Shown one piece after another: positions 8,834 to 18,099 of a stretch of DNA of 64,000 nucleotides (positions are counted from its first letter, which is position 1; each line of letters begins with the position of its first letter). The notes beneath the pieces are model-generated. The model was given only the letters and a program-made list of their open reading frames with translations, was not told the DNA's origin and did no database searches. Both the position numbers and the translations under genes were made by a program. The stretch spans positions 90,344 to 154,343 of the forward strand of contig NZ_JARACK010000008.1 in the NCBI RefSeq assembly GCF_028767185.1, read 5' to 3'. Origin of the DNA: Mangrovimonas aestuarii (GTDB lineage: Bacteria > Bacteroidota > Bacteroidia > Flavobacteriales > Flavobacteriaceae).

Positions 8834-10258
8834 CTAACAATCAGATAAATGAACCCCAACAGCTAAACCACCTTCAGAGGTTTCTTTGTATTTCGAGTTC
8901 ATATCCTTGGCGGTTTCCCACATGGTGTTTACTACTTTGTCCAATGGAACTTTTACGTTTTTAGGGTCGGTATCCAAAGCCAGTTCGGCAGCATTTATAG
9001 CTTTTATGGCCCCCATGGAGTTACGCTCAATACATGGTACTTGAACTAATCCGCCAATAGGGTCACAGGTTAGTCCTAAGTGATGCTCCATTGCGATTTC
9101 AGCAGCCATAAGTACTTGCTCTGGTGTTCCTCCCATCAATTCGGTTAAAGCTCCAGCAGCCATAGCTGACGAAACGCCTATTTCCGCCTGGCATCCACCC
9201 ATTGCAGCTGAAATAGTAGCACCTTTTTTGAAAATACTTCCAATTTCACCAGCAACTAGCAAAAACTTCTTAATATGCTCAAAATCAGCTTCGTGGTTTT
9301 CAATAACCATATAGTACATTAACACTGCTGGAATAACTCCAGCACTTCCATTTGTAGGCGCTGTAACAACGCGCCCCAATGAGGCATTAACTTCGTTTAC
9401 TGCTAGTGCGAAACAGCTAACCCATTTTAAAATCTGACGAAACTTTACTTCTGTCTTTCTAATAACTTCCAACCATTCATGAGGATTGTTGTACTGTAAG
9501 TCACCTTTGAGCTTTTGGTGCATATCATAAGCACGGCGTCTTACATTTAATCCCCCTGGTAAAGTGCCTTCTGTATGACAACCTGTATACATACATTCTA
9601 ACATGGTGTCCCAAATACGTTTTAGTTCATGATCAATGGTAGTCATGTCACGTAACGACTTTTCATTTTCGAGAACAACATGAGATATTGGAAGATTAAG
9701 TTGATTACAAAACTCCAGTAACTCAGTTCCTTTTTGTATAGGATAGGGAAAGGTCTTTTGAAGAATCTCTTTATTCTTTTTAGAGTTTTTACGTTCCTCT
9801 TTTACAACAAATCCGCCACCTATGGAGTAAAAAGTGCTTTTAGTCTTTTTGTGGCCAATAAATCCTGTAAAAGTTAGAGCATTGGCATGGAATGGTAAAA
9901 ACTCCCTGTTAAAAACAATATTTTCCTTGTAATCAAAAGGAAGGTTTTTTTCACCATTAAAAGGTAATTGTTCATTGGTTTTAATGTCTTCAATAATTTG
10001 GTCGATGTTCTCAACAGGTACTCTTTCAGGATCAGCTCCCGTTAATCCAAGCATAACTGCTAAGTCTGTAGCATGACCTTTTCCAGTAAGTGATAAAGAA
10101 CCGTAAAGGTCAACATGTACTTTGTCAATCTTGTCAAACTTACCAGAGTCCTTAAGCTCTTCAATCCATCTTTCAGCAGCGCGCCAAGGTCCTAAAGTGT
10201 GCGAACTTGATGGTCCGACACCAATACTAAGCATGTCAAAAACAGAAATACATTCCAT
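8834..10258 (-). CDS. sdaA: L-serine ammonia-lyase, iron-sulfur-dependent, single-chain
   Basis: The gene encodes a fused alpha/beta L-serine dehydratase of 474 residues that converts serine to pyruvate and ammonia using a [4Fe-4S] cluster. The N-terminal beta domain starts with [14 protein letters not shown]. The catalytic alpha domain has [34 protein letters not shown] and a C-terminal cysteine (HLSDC). These supply the cluster cysteines. The length is normal for the single-chain type. The promoter region holds a TATATTTG element and, right at the expected transcription start, a palindromic operator-like sequence that also occurs upstream of pfkA. This suggests control by carbon status. Confidence 0.95.
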   Translation of the reverse strand: MECISVFDMLSIGVGPSSSHTLGPWRAAERWIEELKDSGKFDKIDKVHVDLYGSLSLTGKGHATDLAVMLGLTGADPERVPVENIDQIIEDIKTNEQLPFNGEKNLPFDYKENIVFNREFLPFHANALTFTGFIGHKKTKSTFYSIGGGFVVKEERKNSKKNKEILQKTFPYPIQKGTELLEFCNQLNLPISHVVLENEKSLRDMTTIDHELKRIWDTMLECMYTGCHTEGTLPGGLNVRRRAYDMHQKLKGDLQYNNPHEWLEVIRKTEVKFRQILKWVSCFALAVNEVNASLGRVVTAPTNGSAGVIPAVLMYYMVIENHEADFEHIKKFLLVAGEIGSIFKKGATISAAMGGCQAEIGVSSAMAAGALTELMGGTPEQVLMAAEIAMEHHLGLTCDPIGGLVQVPCIERNSMGAIKAINAAELALDTDPKNVKVPLDKVVNTMWETAKDMNSKYKETSEGGLAVGVHLSDC

Positions 10259-10261
10259 ATT

Positions 10262-10276
10262 ACGAAAACGTTTTAG
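10262..10276. promoter_or_regulatory. LacI-type operator-like site upstream of sdaA
   Basis: ACGAAAACGTTTTAG contains the perfect palindrome AAAACGTTTT. It lies between the sdaA -7 element and its ATG, at about +1 to +15 of the predicted transcript. The same 15 bases occur upstream of pfkA at 42034. Confidence 0.5.
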
Positions 10277-10283
10277 GGTGTTG

Positions 10284-10291
10284 CAAATATA
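10284..10291 (-). promoter_or_regulatory. -7 promoter element of sdaA
   Basis: On the minus strand TATATTTG is an exact TAnnTTTG match. A TTG lies 23 bases upstream (plus-strand 10315-10317), at the long end of the accepted spacing. Confidence 0.5.
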
Positions 10292-10340
10292 AACGAACTT
10301 TCGATGAAAGAAACCAATAAAATAACGATTATTTAATCAA

Positions 10341-10370
10341 AAAAAGCACCAATACAATTGGTGCTTTTTA
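10341..10370 (-). terminator. intrinsic terminator of the large T9SS gene
   Basis: A perfect 9-bp stem, AGCACCAAT/ATTGGTGCT with an ACA loop, is flanked by A and T runs on both sides. It lies just downstream of the stop of the minus-strand gene ending at 10392 and insulates sdaA from it. Confidence 0.8.
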
Positions 10371-10391
10371 TAAGGTTTTTGATGCCTAAAG

Positions 10392-13300
10392 TTATTTTAT
10401 CACAACTTTAAAAGAGGCTCCTTTATCTGTTTTTAATATATAAGTTCCGGCATTGATTTGCGGTAGATGTAACGCATGAACTTCTTCTTGTTTCAATACT
10501 AATCTACCTTGCAAATCATAAAGTGATACATTGGCTTTTTCGCTTAGGTAAAGTACTTCATTCGATTGTACTGGGTTAGGATAAACCTTAAAAGAAGTAT
10601 TGTCCATTATAGCATTAGGTGTTCCCAAATTTTCAGTGGTAACAGTATAAATGCTTACAGTAGCACTAACTTCATTAGAAAGTATAATCAAACCTTCTCC
10701 GTTAGGGCTGTTTTCTGGAGTAATGTAAATAATGCCTTCCGGGCCTAAGTCGCCTCCTTCGTCTTCTCCTAAATCTCTATGATTAGCATAGTTTTGGAAT
10801 AAAGCATTTGTTGGGTTTGAGACATTGTAAGTCATAAATCCGCCAACGCGTTCTAAAGTAATAAAAGCATAATGTTCTCCATTAATTTCAGCTACTATAA
10901 TTCCCTCTGGTTCTGGCCCTTTATTGTCGCTACGATTCTTATAGTTGTTATTGGAGTTACTAGCATTAAAAAGATTACCGAATGTTGGGTCTGCAGCGGT
11001 GTAGCGCTCAAAGTCATCACCACTATCATAGACAAGGGCCCCAGTAGTAGCATTCCAAATACTGAATGAACGTGATCCTAAAACATGGATTTCATCGAAA
11101 TCGCCATCATTGTCAATGTCTCCAGTAGCATTGGTAACGGTTAACCGACCAAGGTTGGTTTCCATTTTTAATGCTTCAGCGTTAGGAAAGACTGTTGGGT
11201 CGAGGACATAATCGCTATCGCTTACTCTAATTTCTTCTTCTAAAGCATCATATTCACGAGCATCACCTTCATTTGCTGTAACAACATAATCTACACCGTT
11301 TACGCTGTAGTAGGCAATAGCATCTGGCATATACATTCCCTTAACTGGCCAGTTTGCCATAAAAATAAAATCGGTATCGTCACACGTATCCAGAGTATTA
11401 TTCTCTAAACTGTGGTCTTTTAATCCAAGAGGAAGAATATCTGTAACAGTATTATTTGTTAAATCAACTTTAGCTATAGCGTTATTTTCCTGAAGTGTCA
11501 CCCAAGCTGTTTGGGAGTCACTGGAAAAAGTAATGTACTCTGGCTCTAAGTCTTGAGAAACTGTTGATCCAGGTCCAAATATACGTACATTGACACTTTG
11601 CAAACTCGCTAATTGGCTGTTGAAAGCGTTAAAGTTTATGGAAGTAACATCGGTTTGAATAATATTCCCTAATCCGGAAGTAACATCAATTAACGATAAG
11701 CTTCCTTCAGGATCTATACTGTAATCGGTATTTGGTTGCCCTTCGTTGGCCACCATAAGTTTAGTTCCATCTGGTGAGAAAGTCAACATGTCAGGAAGGT
11801 TTCCAACGGTTACTGACGAAATGTTAGTTCCGTTAATATCCATAAAAACAACATGACCATCTGCAGTTGGACCATTTGAAACAGTTGCGGCTACCAAACC
11901 ATTATTATAAGCAATATTTGTAGGACCCTCGGTTCCATAAGACGATAAATCTATGGATGTAATCGTTGAAATATTGTTTAGGTCTGTTAGGTTTAGGATT
12001 TCAACGGTTTTTCCAACAGAGTTTAACACAAACAATCGTTTAGATATAGGGTCGAAAGCTGAAATTTCAGCAGATCCAGTTGGTGTAACTTGATAATTTG
12101 TAAGGTAATTGATTTCTAAACCTGAAGTAGGGTAGCTTAATATAAAATCGTTATCTGTAATATATACACCAGTTTTTTCATATGCTCCTAAAGAAGCATT
12201 TACTGGATTTGCAAGCTCAAGAAGGAACATTTCATCAGATTCGACATCTGTATCATCAGAAATGAGAATGTTCAGGTTTATACTCGTTGTATTAGCAGAA
12301 ATAGTAAGTGTTTGAGGTATAAATGTAAAATCGGTTGTTTGGTCGGCAGTTATAAGGTCGTTTACCAAAACTACATCTACTGTAATATCACTACTATAAG
12401 CCGATGATATTTCTACAGGAATGCTTACAGTATTACTTCCTTCGTTAACGTTGTAAGTTGAGCTACCAAATGTGATTTGTGGCAAAACGTTGGTTACAGG
12501 GCTGTATACACCAGGAGAAGCAAAAACATTTTCACCCAAGGACTGCCCTGCAAGGTTTGTTGCAGATGTCCAATTGGTACCTTCATTAAAGTTATTTGAA
12601 GGGTTTAACAGTTCGAGTGAAGGACCATCTCCATCGGCATCTGTTGGCCATGGGGCATCATCACTATATTCCATAGTAAAGATCACAGTATTCTCTGTGT
12701 TTATTATTTGAAGAGTTTCACCTCCATTACCTAAAGCATTGGAAATTCCTTGAGGCATATCTAAAAACGTTTCACCGTAGAAAATATCTGCTGTGGTTTT
12801 ATCTGTAGCCAAAAGAACAATTCCTTCAGAAGCTATTGTCATTTCGGGAAAAGTAAATACAAAGTTCCCTTCATCCATAATTTGAATACCTCCTAAGGAA
12901 AGCGTATTGCTACTATTGTTGTAGATTTCCAAAAATTCTAAAGCATCTGAGTCATCCGAAGGTGCGTTATACATGATTTCAGTGATTATTAATCCAATAG
13001 ATGTATTGTTATAAAACAAATCATTACTAGTAAAAGAGTTTTCTTGAAGGTTGTTTTCTAAGTCTTCGATATTGCTTACTGAAAGAGTGTAGGCAGTTCC
13101 TGTTGTCAATCCACTGTGGGTTATAGTCGTCGTATTGCTGGAATTATCATAGGTAATGGATGAAATGGTCATTACAGGTGAAAAACTGTAATTAGAAATA
13201 TTTTCTGCGGAAGTTTGTGTCACTTCTTCACTGAATACGACTTCAATAGTTGTAGACGATGTTACATTGGTAGTTGCAACGGTAGGCGCAGTAGTGTCTT

Positions 13301-13955
13301 CATTAGAGATGGTAAAAGATGTTGCATTAAACGGTACGTCTGGAGCAATACTGTCATCGTTTTGGTCACCACTACCATCTTGAAAATCATAGTTTGATAA
13401 ATTGTTAAGAGCAAGTAAATAACCATTAGCGTCCAATCCTGTCCTTGGTCCGTTATAAGCTCCGATATCAGTTCCGTCAGGGTAAGTAATGGCAGTTGTA
13501 CCATCTATTAATCCAGTATTCTCCAATGTGCCATAAGCTGAGGATGCATTGGCAATGGCGGCAATAAAGGTAGTAGGAGTTAGGGGAGCAGTTCCTGAAA
13601 ATGCAAAAATAGCTTCAGAACTCCCTGAAATTCCTCCTGGAACCCCTACAATGTTTCCATGGGATACTGATGCCGTGGCACTGATAGTGCTAAATGTAAT
13701 TACTGTACCGGCAGGAATGAGTGCTGCTCCCGACTGCCAAGAGAAATTATTTTCGTCTGTTCCAAATTGGGAGCCATCCCATTCAGAATCTGTAAAGTAA
13801 ACGGTTGTGTTTGCTGGAATATCGACAAATGTCACCATTGCGAAATCATCGTCAGCATCGGCGTTCATAGCTATAAAAGCCATGTCGCCAATATTAAGTT
13901 GAGCATGAATAAACTGCACGATTAACAATACAGGCAGTAGTAATAATTTTTTCAT
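10392..13955 (-). CDS. secreted multidomain protein: lamin-tail, Calx-beta, choice-of-anchor I, T9SS sorting domain
   Basis: This 1187-residue secreted protein has a signal peptide (MKKLLLLPVLL, cleaved near HAQ). An N-terminal domain of about 200 residues comes first, then an Ig-like/SbsA-type segment (about 220-320). A lamin-tail domain (LIITEIMYNAPSDD, about 322-470), a Calx-beta domain (YNVNEGSNTVSIPVE, about 500-610) and a choice-of-anchor I propeller-like region (about 625-1090) follow, with repeated DPEG, ANEGDARE and GPEGI motifs. The end is a type A T9SS sorting domain (FKVYPNPVQS to KVVIK). It should be exported by the type IX system to the surface or medium. Choice-of-anchor I proteins are sometimes annotated as alkaline-phosphatase-like. 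No enzymatic role is proven here. Confidence 0.88.
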   Translation of the reverse strand: MKKLLLLPVLLIVQFIHAQLNIGDMAFIAMNADADDDFAMVTFVDIPANTTVYFTDSEWDGSQFGTDENNFSWQSGAALIPAGTVITFSTISATASVSHGNIVGVPGGISGSSEAIFAFSGTAPLTPTTFIAAIANASSAYGTLENTGLIDGTTAITYPDGTDIGAYNGPRTGLDANGYLLALNNLSNYDFQDGSGDQNDDSIAPDVPFNATSFTISNEDTTAPTVATTNVTSSTTIEVVFSEEVTQTSAENISNYSFSPVMTISSITYDNSSNTTTITHSGLTTGTAYTLSVSNIEDLENNLQENSFTSNDLFYNNTSIGLIITEIMYNAPSDDSDALEFLEIYNNSSNTLSLGGIQIMDEGNFVFTFPEMTIASEGIVLLATDKTTADIFYGETFLDMPQGISNALGNGGETLQIINTENTVIFTMEYSDDAPWPTDADGDGPSLELLNPSNNFNEGTNWTSATNLAGQSLGENVFASPGVYSPVTNVLPQITFGSSTYNVNEGSNTVSIPVEISSAYSSDITVDVVLVNDLITADQTTDFTFIPQTLTISANTTSINLNILISDDTDVESDEMFLLELANPVNASLGAYEKTGVYITDNDFILSYPTSGLEINYLTNYQVTPTGSAEISAFDPISKRLFVLNSVGKTVEILNLTDLNNISTITSIDLSSYGTEGPTNIAYNNGLVAATVSNGPTADGHVVFMDINGTNISSVTVGNLPDMLTFSPDGTKLMVANEGQPNTDYSIDPEGSLSLIDVTSGLGNIIQTDVTSINFNAFNSQLASLQSVNVRIFGPGSTVSQDLEPEYITFSSDSQTAWVTLQENNAIAKVDLTNNTVTDILPLGLKDHSLENNTLDTCDDTDFIFMANWPVKGMYMPDAIAYYSVNGVDYVVTANEGDAREYDALEEEIRVSDSDYVLDPTVFPNAEALKMETNLGRLTVTNATGDIDNDGDFDEIHVLGSRSFSIWNATTGALVYDSGDDFERYTAADPTFGNLFNASNSNNNYKNRSDNKGPEPEGIIVAEINGEHYAFITLERVGGFMTYNVSNPTNALFQNYANHRDLGEDEGGDLGPEGIIYITPENSPNGEGLIILSNEVSATVSIYTVTTENLGTPNAIMDNTSFKVYPNPVQSNEVLYLSEKANVSLYDLQGRLVLKQEEVHALHLPQINAGTYILKTDKGASFKVVIK

Positions 13956-14111
13956 AATAATTTGGTTGATGTTTAATTGAAGCGAAAATAGATTTAGATA
14001 ACTATTTTGAAATCAATCAACCATTAAGGAATTTAGTTTGTTCTTTATTAAAAGGTTGTCGTAATGTTATGGACGTAACAATGAATTAACCTGGAAGTAA
14101 AAATAAGTTTC

Positions 14112-14152
14112 TGTCAGCTTGTCAGTTTTTTTGTCATGGCATAGTCATTGAC
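14112..14152 (+). promoter_or_regulatory. candidate dnaK heat-shock control region
   Basis: Three TGTCA motifs in direct orientation (14112, 14120, 14132) precede TGGCATAGTCATTGAC at 14137-14152. The latter has GG-N10-GA spacing, close to the -24/-12 (sigma-54) layout GG-N10-GC. The element lies 66 bases before the dnaK start. Whether sigma-54 or another heat-shock factor reads it is inference. Confidence 0.4.
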
Positions 14153-14217
14153 TAATACCTACCGAATTTAAAACGAATTATTCGACACTGTAAATAAAAA
14201 ATAAAGTCTATAAGATT

Positions 14218-16125
14218 ATGAGTAAAATTATTGGAATCGATTTAGGTACAACTAACTCTTGCGTTTCTGTAATGGAAGGTAACGAACCTGTTGTAATCCC
14301 TAACGCAGAAGGTAAGCGTACCACGCCATCTGTTATCGCTTTTGTTGAAGGTGGTGAAATTAAAGTAGGTGATCCTGCTAAGCGTCAAGCTGTAACTAAC
14401 CCAATGAAAACGGTTTATTCTATTAAGCGTTTTATGGGTAACAAATATTCTGAATCTCAAAGAGAAGCAGACCGTGTACCTTATCAAGTAGTAAAAGGAG
14501 ATAACGATACGCCTAGAGTAGATATTGATGGTCGTTTGTATACTCCTCAAGAACTATCGGCTATGATTCTTCAAAAAATGAAGAAAACAGCTGAAGATTA
14601 TTTAGGTCAGGATGTAAGCGAAGCAGTAATTACTGTACCTGCTTACTTTAACGACTCTCAACGTCAAGCTACGAAAGAAGCTGGTGAGATTGCTGGATTA
14701 AAAGTACGTCGTATTATCAACGAGCCTACAGCTGCTGCTTTGGCTTACGGATTGGATAAAAAAGGAACAGATCAAAAAATCGTAGTATTTGATTTTGGTG
14801 GAGGTACTCACGACGTTTCTATCCTTGAATTAGGTGATGGTGTATTTGAAGTATTGTCTACAGATGGAGATACTCACTTAGGAGGTGACGATGTAGATGA
14901 GAAAATCATCAATTGGTTAGCAGAAGAGTTTAAAACTGAAGAAGACATGGATCTTCGTAAAGATGCTATGGCTCTTCAACGTTTAAAGGAAGCTGCAGAG
15001 AAAGCTAAAATTGAGTTGTCATCTTCAGCACAAACTGAAATCAACTTACCATATATCACAGCTACTGCCAGTGGACCAAAACACTTGGTACGTACGTTAA
15101 CACGTTCTAAGTTTGAACAATTAATCGACGATTTGGTAAAACGAACTATCGAGCCATGTCGTACAGCGCTTAAAGCTGCTGGATTGTCAACTTCAGACAT
15201 CGACGAAGTGATCCTTGTTGGAGGTTCTACACGTATCCCTGCAGTACAATCTGCAGTAGAAAGCTTCTTCGGTAAGGCACCTAGCAAAGGTGTAAACCCA
15301 GATGAGGTTGTAGCAATTGGAGCAGGTATTCAAGGTGGTGTATTAACTGGAGATGTTAAGGATGTATTACTATTAGATGTAACGCCTCTTTCTCTAGGTA
15401 TCGAAACTATGGGTAACGTAATGACTAAGCTTATTGAAGCTAACACGACAATCCCTACTAAAAAATCACAAGTATTCTCAACAGCTGCAGACAATCAGCC
15501 TTCAGTTGAGATTCATGTGTTACAGGGAGAACGTCCTATGGCTGCCGATAACAAAACTATTGGTCGTTTCCACTTAAGTGATATTCCACCAGCACCAAGA
15601 GGTGTTCCTCAAATTGAAGTAACTTTCGATATTGATGCTAACGGTATTATTCATGTAACTGCTGCTGATAAAGCTACTGGTAAATCTCAAAACATCCGTA
15701 TTGAGGCTTCTTCAGGATTGACAGAAGAGGAAATCCAAAAGATGAAGCAGGAAGCTGAAGCAAATGCTGAAGCCGATAAGCAAGCTAAGGAAAAAGCTGA
15801 TAAGCTTAACGAAGCGGATGGAATGATCTTCCAAACAGAAAAACAACTTAAGGAGTTTGGCGATAAATTATCTGATGATAAGAAAAAACCAATCGAAGAT
15901 GCATTGGAAGAGCTTAAGAAGGCATACGAAACTAAGGATATCGCTGTTATCGATCCGGCTTTAGAGAAAATCAACGAAGCTTGGAAAGCTGCTAGTGAAG
16001 AAATGTACAAGGCACAAGCAGAAGGACAACAACAAGACGGAGCACCAGATGCAGATGCCGGACAAAGTGGTCAGGCTAATGAAGGTAGCGACGTAGAAGA
16101 TGTAGATTTTGAAGAGGTGAAGTAA
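14218..16125 (+). CDS. dnaK: molecular chaperone DnaK (Hsp70)
   Basis: This is a complete 635-residue Hsp70. The ATPase domain starts [14 protein letters not shown], with the second phosphate loop [11 protein letters not shown] (the usual Asp of GGGTFD neighbours is kept as HDVS) and [10 protein letters not shown]. The linker [15 protein letters not shown] leads into the peptide-binding domain, then a helical lid and a Gln/Asp-rich tail ending EDVDFEEVK. It folds and disaggregates proteins in the cytoplasm with DnaJ and GrpE, neither of which is in this window. The gene stands alone between its own regulatory region and a strong terminator. Its last third exists a second time as a decayed copy at 16970-17268. 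Confidence 0.98.
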   Translation: MSKIIGIDLGTTNSCVSVMEGNEPVVIPNAEGKRTTPSVIAFVEGGEIKVGDPAKRQAVTNPMKTVYSIKRFMGNKYSESQREADRVPYQVVKGDNDTPRVDIDGRLYTPQELSAMILQKMKKTAEDYLGQDVSEAVITVPAYFNDSQRQATKEAGEIAGLKVRRIINEPTAAALAYGLDKKGTDQKIVVFDFGGGTHDVSILELGDGVFEVLSTDGDTHLGGDDVDEKIINWLAEEFKTEEDMDLRKDAMALQRLKEAAEKAKIELSSSAQTEINLPYITATASGPKHLVRTLTRSKFEQLIDDLVKRTIEPCRTALKAAGLSTSDIDEVILVGGSTRIPAVQSAVESFFGKAPSKGVNPDEVVAIGAGIQGGVLTGDVKDVLLLDVTPLSLGIETMGNVMTKLIEANTTIPTKKSQVFSTAADNQPSVEIHVLQGERPMAADNKTIGRFHLSDIPPAPRGVPQIEVTFDIDANGIIHVTAADKATGKSQNIRIEASSGLTEEEIQKMKQEAEANAEADKQAKEKADKLNEADGMIFQTEKQLKEFGDKLSDDKKKPIEDALEELKKAYETKDIAVIDPALEKINEAWKAASEEMYKAQAEGQQQDGAPDADAGQSGQANEGSDVEDVDFEEVK

Positions 16126-16146
16126 TTCATTTCCTAAAATAATAAA

Positions 16147-16177
16147 AGCGCGGCTGATGAGGCCGCGCTTTTTTTTT
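16147..16177 (+). terminator. intrinsic terminator of dnaK
   Basis: AGCGCGGC/GCCGCGCT stem with a 7-base loop, followed by nine T. A diverged copy with the same flanks lies at 17287. Confidence 0.9.
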
Positions 16178-16201
16178 GTTTGAAGGTAGTGTTTAAATTG
16201 G

Positions 16202-16750
16202 TTACCTTATCATATTACCGTTAATGTCGATTTTAAGGTTTTTACGTTCACTATCTTTTCTAACCTGAACCTTGTAAACTTTTTTTACATCCTTATCGTG
16301 GTAGTAGGATACTAAATAGGAGTCTTTATGCAATTTCCATCCTGGAAATTTCTCGAACACTGCGTTTCTTACTTCAGCAGGCAAAGCAAGATCTGTGAAA
16401 TTTTCATACGATCTTAAGATTTTTCCATCACTATCAAAAGTAGCAACGATTCTTCCTTTTCCACCGTTTTTTTCCTTGAAAACAACTTCATAGGCCTCTA
16501 ACCCAGAATCAAATTCTGGAGCTTCAGTAATGTCAAATCTAGCGGCATGACCTTCAAGATCTCTTACTCTAGTAGGAGTGTTTGCATCAACAACCTTGTT
16601 AATGTAGCTAAGATTAAGTGGGTTCACTTCAATATTGTTGGTGGAAATCACAACATCCTCTAATGCAACGGCTCCAATTTTACCGTTTGTTTGTGCGTGA
16701 GTTAGGCTGGCAAGACCTAAAAATATTAAACCAATTAAAAGTGCTTTCAT
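16202..16750 (-). CDS. secreted PepSY-like protein, tandem paralog 1
   Basis: This 182-residue protein has a cleavable signal peptide (MKALLIGLIFLG to THAQ). The mature part has a conserved N-terminal block (GAVALEDVVIS, TPTRVRDLEGHAARFDI). The C-terminal domain resembles the PepSY-like/beta-lactamase-inhibitor-like fold (EVVFKEKNGGKGRIVATFDSD and later YLVSYYHDKDVKKVYKVQV). ATG 16750 is preferred over upstream starts because it begins the signal peptide exactly as in the two paralogs. Relatives in flavobacteria are sometimes labelled nicotinate-nucleotide adenylyltransferase, but no nucleotidyltransferase motif (HxGH, ISSTxxR) is present. The function is unknown. Confidence 0.82.
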   Translation of the reverse strand: MKALLIGLIFLGLASLTHAQTNGKIGAVALEDVVISTNNIEVNPLNLSYINKVVDANTPTRVRDLEGHAARFDITEAPEFDSGLEAYEVVFKEKNGGKGRIVATFDSDGKILRSYENFTDLALPAEVRNAVFEKFPGWKLHKDSYLVSYYHDKDVKKVYKVQVRKDSERKNLKIDINGNMIR

Positions 16751-16969
16751 AACTAATAGATTTTTAAGGTTTAACAGAAAGTACATTTCAAAGGTACTTG
16801 ACATAGGTTGATTTTGTAAGAGTGTAAGTTCGGGTTTTAAAATCAGGTGTTTCTACGTAGGGTATTTTACGATGAGGAAGGGATATTTTAGATAGTAAGC
16901 AGATCAAAAAATCATTAAATTAAAAGTCAGCTGAGTTTCGTTTAATATATTTATGTTAGGAGTTTATTA

Positions 16970-17268
16970 AAACGCAAAACTCTATTGGTCGTTTTTACTT
17001 GAGTGAAATTCCTTAAGAACCAATAGGAGTTCATTCATTTGAAATAATTTTCGATATCAATCTAACTACTGCTTATAAAGTTAATGGAAAATCTTAAAAC
17101 ATTCATGTTCAATTGTCATCAGGAATGACATATGAGGAAGTACAAATGATGGAGAAGGGAAGCTAAAGCAAAACAAACAGAAAGCAACAACAGGCCGAGG
17201 CAATAGGTACAGATACCGATTAAAGTAGTTAGGCTACTGATGTTAGCGATTTAGAAAAGGTGAAGCAA
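16970..17268 (+). pseudogene. decayed duplicate of the dnaK 3' end
   Basis: This stretch aligns with the last third of dnaK in the same orientation. Examples are CTATTGGTCGTTT (cf. dnaK 15563), TTTTCGATATCAATCTAAC (cf. 15624), TCATCAGGAATGACATATGAG (cf. 15710) and the terminal AGGTGAAG-AATTCATTTCCTAAA. It has premature stops, an internal deletion in the substrate-binding beta domain and a larger deletion covering most of the lid. It lacks the entire ATPase domain, so it is a fragment and not a gene. Confidence 0.88.
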
Positions 17269-17286
17269 TTCATTTCCTAAAATAAT

Positions 17287-17317
17287 AAAAGCGCAGTTGA
17301 TTGGACTGCGCTTTTTT
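17287..17317 (+). terminator. duplicated copy of the dnaK terminator
   Basis: AGCGCAGT/ACTGCGCT stem with loop TGATTGG, followed by a T run. The flanking TTTCCTAAAATAATAAAA is identical to that before the dnaK terminator. The two stem arms changed together, so base pairing was kept (compensatory changes). Confidence 0.88.
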
Positions 17318-17351
17318 GTTTGTGGTTAGAATGAAATGGGTGAGTGGTTGG

Positions 17352-17903
17352 TTACATCATGTTCCCGTCAATATCCAATTTTAGATTTTTCTTTTCGTCA
17401 CCCTTAGTAATTTGTACTTTGTAAACTTTTTTCACATCTCTATTGTGGAAGTAAGATACTAAGTAAGCGTCTTTTTGTAATGTCCATCCAGGGTGAGCTT
17501 TAAAGACAGCATTTCTAACCGTAGGAGGAAGTAATAAATCTGTGAATTTTTCATAGGACCTTAGAATTTTACCATCACTATCGTAAGTGGCTACAATTCT
17601 TCCTGTACCACCATTACGTTCCTTGAATATTACTTCATAAGCTTCATACCTAGAATCAAACTCTTCAGTTTCTTTGATATCGAAACGTGCAGCATGACCT
17701 TCTAAATCTCTCACTCTTGTTGGAGTGTCTTCATCAACTACTGAATGAATGTAGCTGAGGTTTACTGGTAAAACTTCAATGTTGTCAGCTGAGATTACAA
17801 CATCCTCTAGAGCAACGGCTCCAATTTGTTCATTAGACTGAGCCTGTGTTTTTGTTAGGCTGGTAAGACCTAGTAGTACTAAACCAATTAATAGCGTTTT
17901 CAT
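17352..17903 (-). CDS. secreted PepSY-like protein, tandem paralog 2
   Basis: This 183-residue paralog of the flanking genes has signal peptide MKTLLIGLVLLGLTSL. Its mature region has the same ALEDVVIS and TPTRVRDLEGHAARFDI block and the C-terminal LPPTVRNAVFKAHPGW and YLVSYFHNRDVKKVYKVQI segments. It has the same position relative to the dnaK remnant and terminator copy as paralog 1 has to the real ones, which dates its origin to a tandem duplication. All conserved blocks are intact, so it is probably functional. Confidence 0.82.
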   Translation of the reverse strand: MKTLLIGLVLLGLTSLTKTQAQSNEQIGAVALEDVVISADNIEVLPVNLSYIHSVVDEDTPTRVRDLEGHAARFDIKETEEFDSRYEAYEVIFKERNGGTGRIVATYDSDGKILRSYEKFTDLLLPPTVRNAVFKAHPGWTLQKDAYLVSYFHNRDVKKVYKVQITKGDEKKNLKLDIDGNMM

Positions 17904-18015
17904 AACTGTTGTTTTTTGAATGATGAATTATTGTTTTTATTGATGATTTTTGCATATAAAATTTACGACGAAGGAAATAACATAAAACTTCGGATGTGAT
18001 TAAACTGTTTATTTA

Positions 18016-18034
18016 AGCGGTTGATTAAGCCGCT
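18016..18034 (+). terminator. eroded third copy of the dnaK-type terminator hairpin
   Basis: AGCGGTT/AAGCCGCT around GATT keeps the TTGATT loop sequence of the 17287 copy and the AGCG/CGCT base of the stem. The T tract is lost. It lies about 66 bases beyond the stop of paralog 3, roughly as the other copies sit relative to theirs. This is an inference from short similarity. Confidence 0.35.
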
Positions 18035-18099
18035 GTAATTATATGATATAGGAATAAACCAGTTACTAAAAGATAAACATAAGGTTGTTTAAGGAAATT

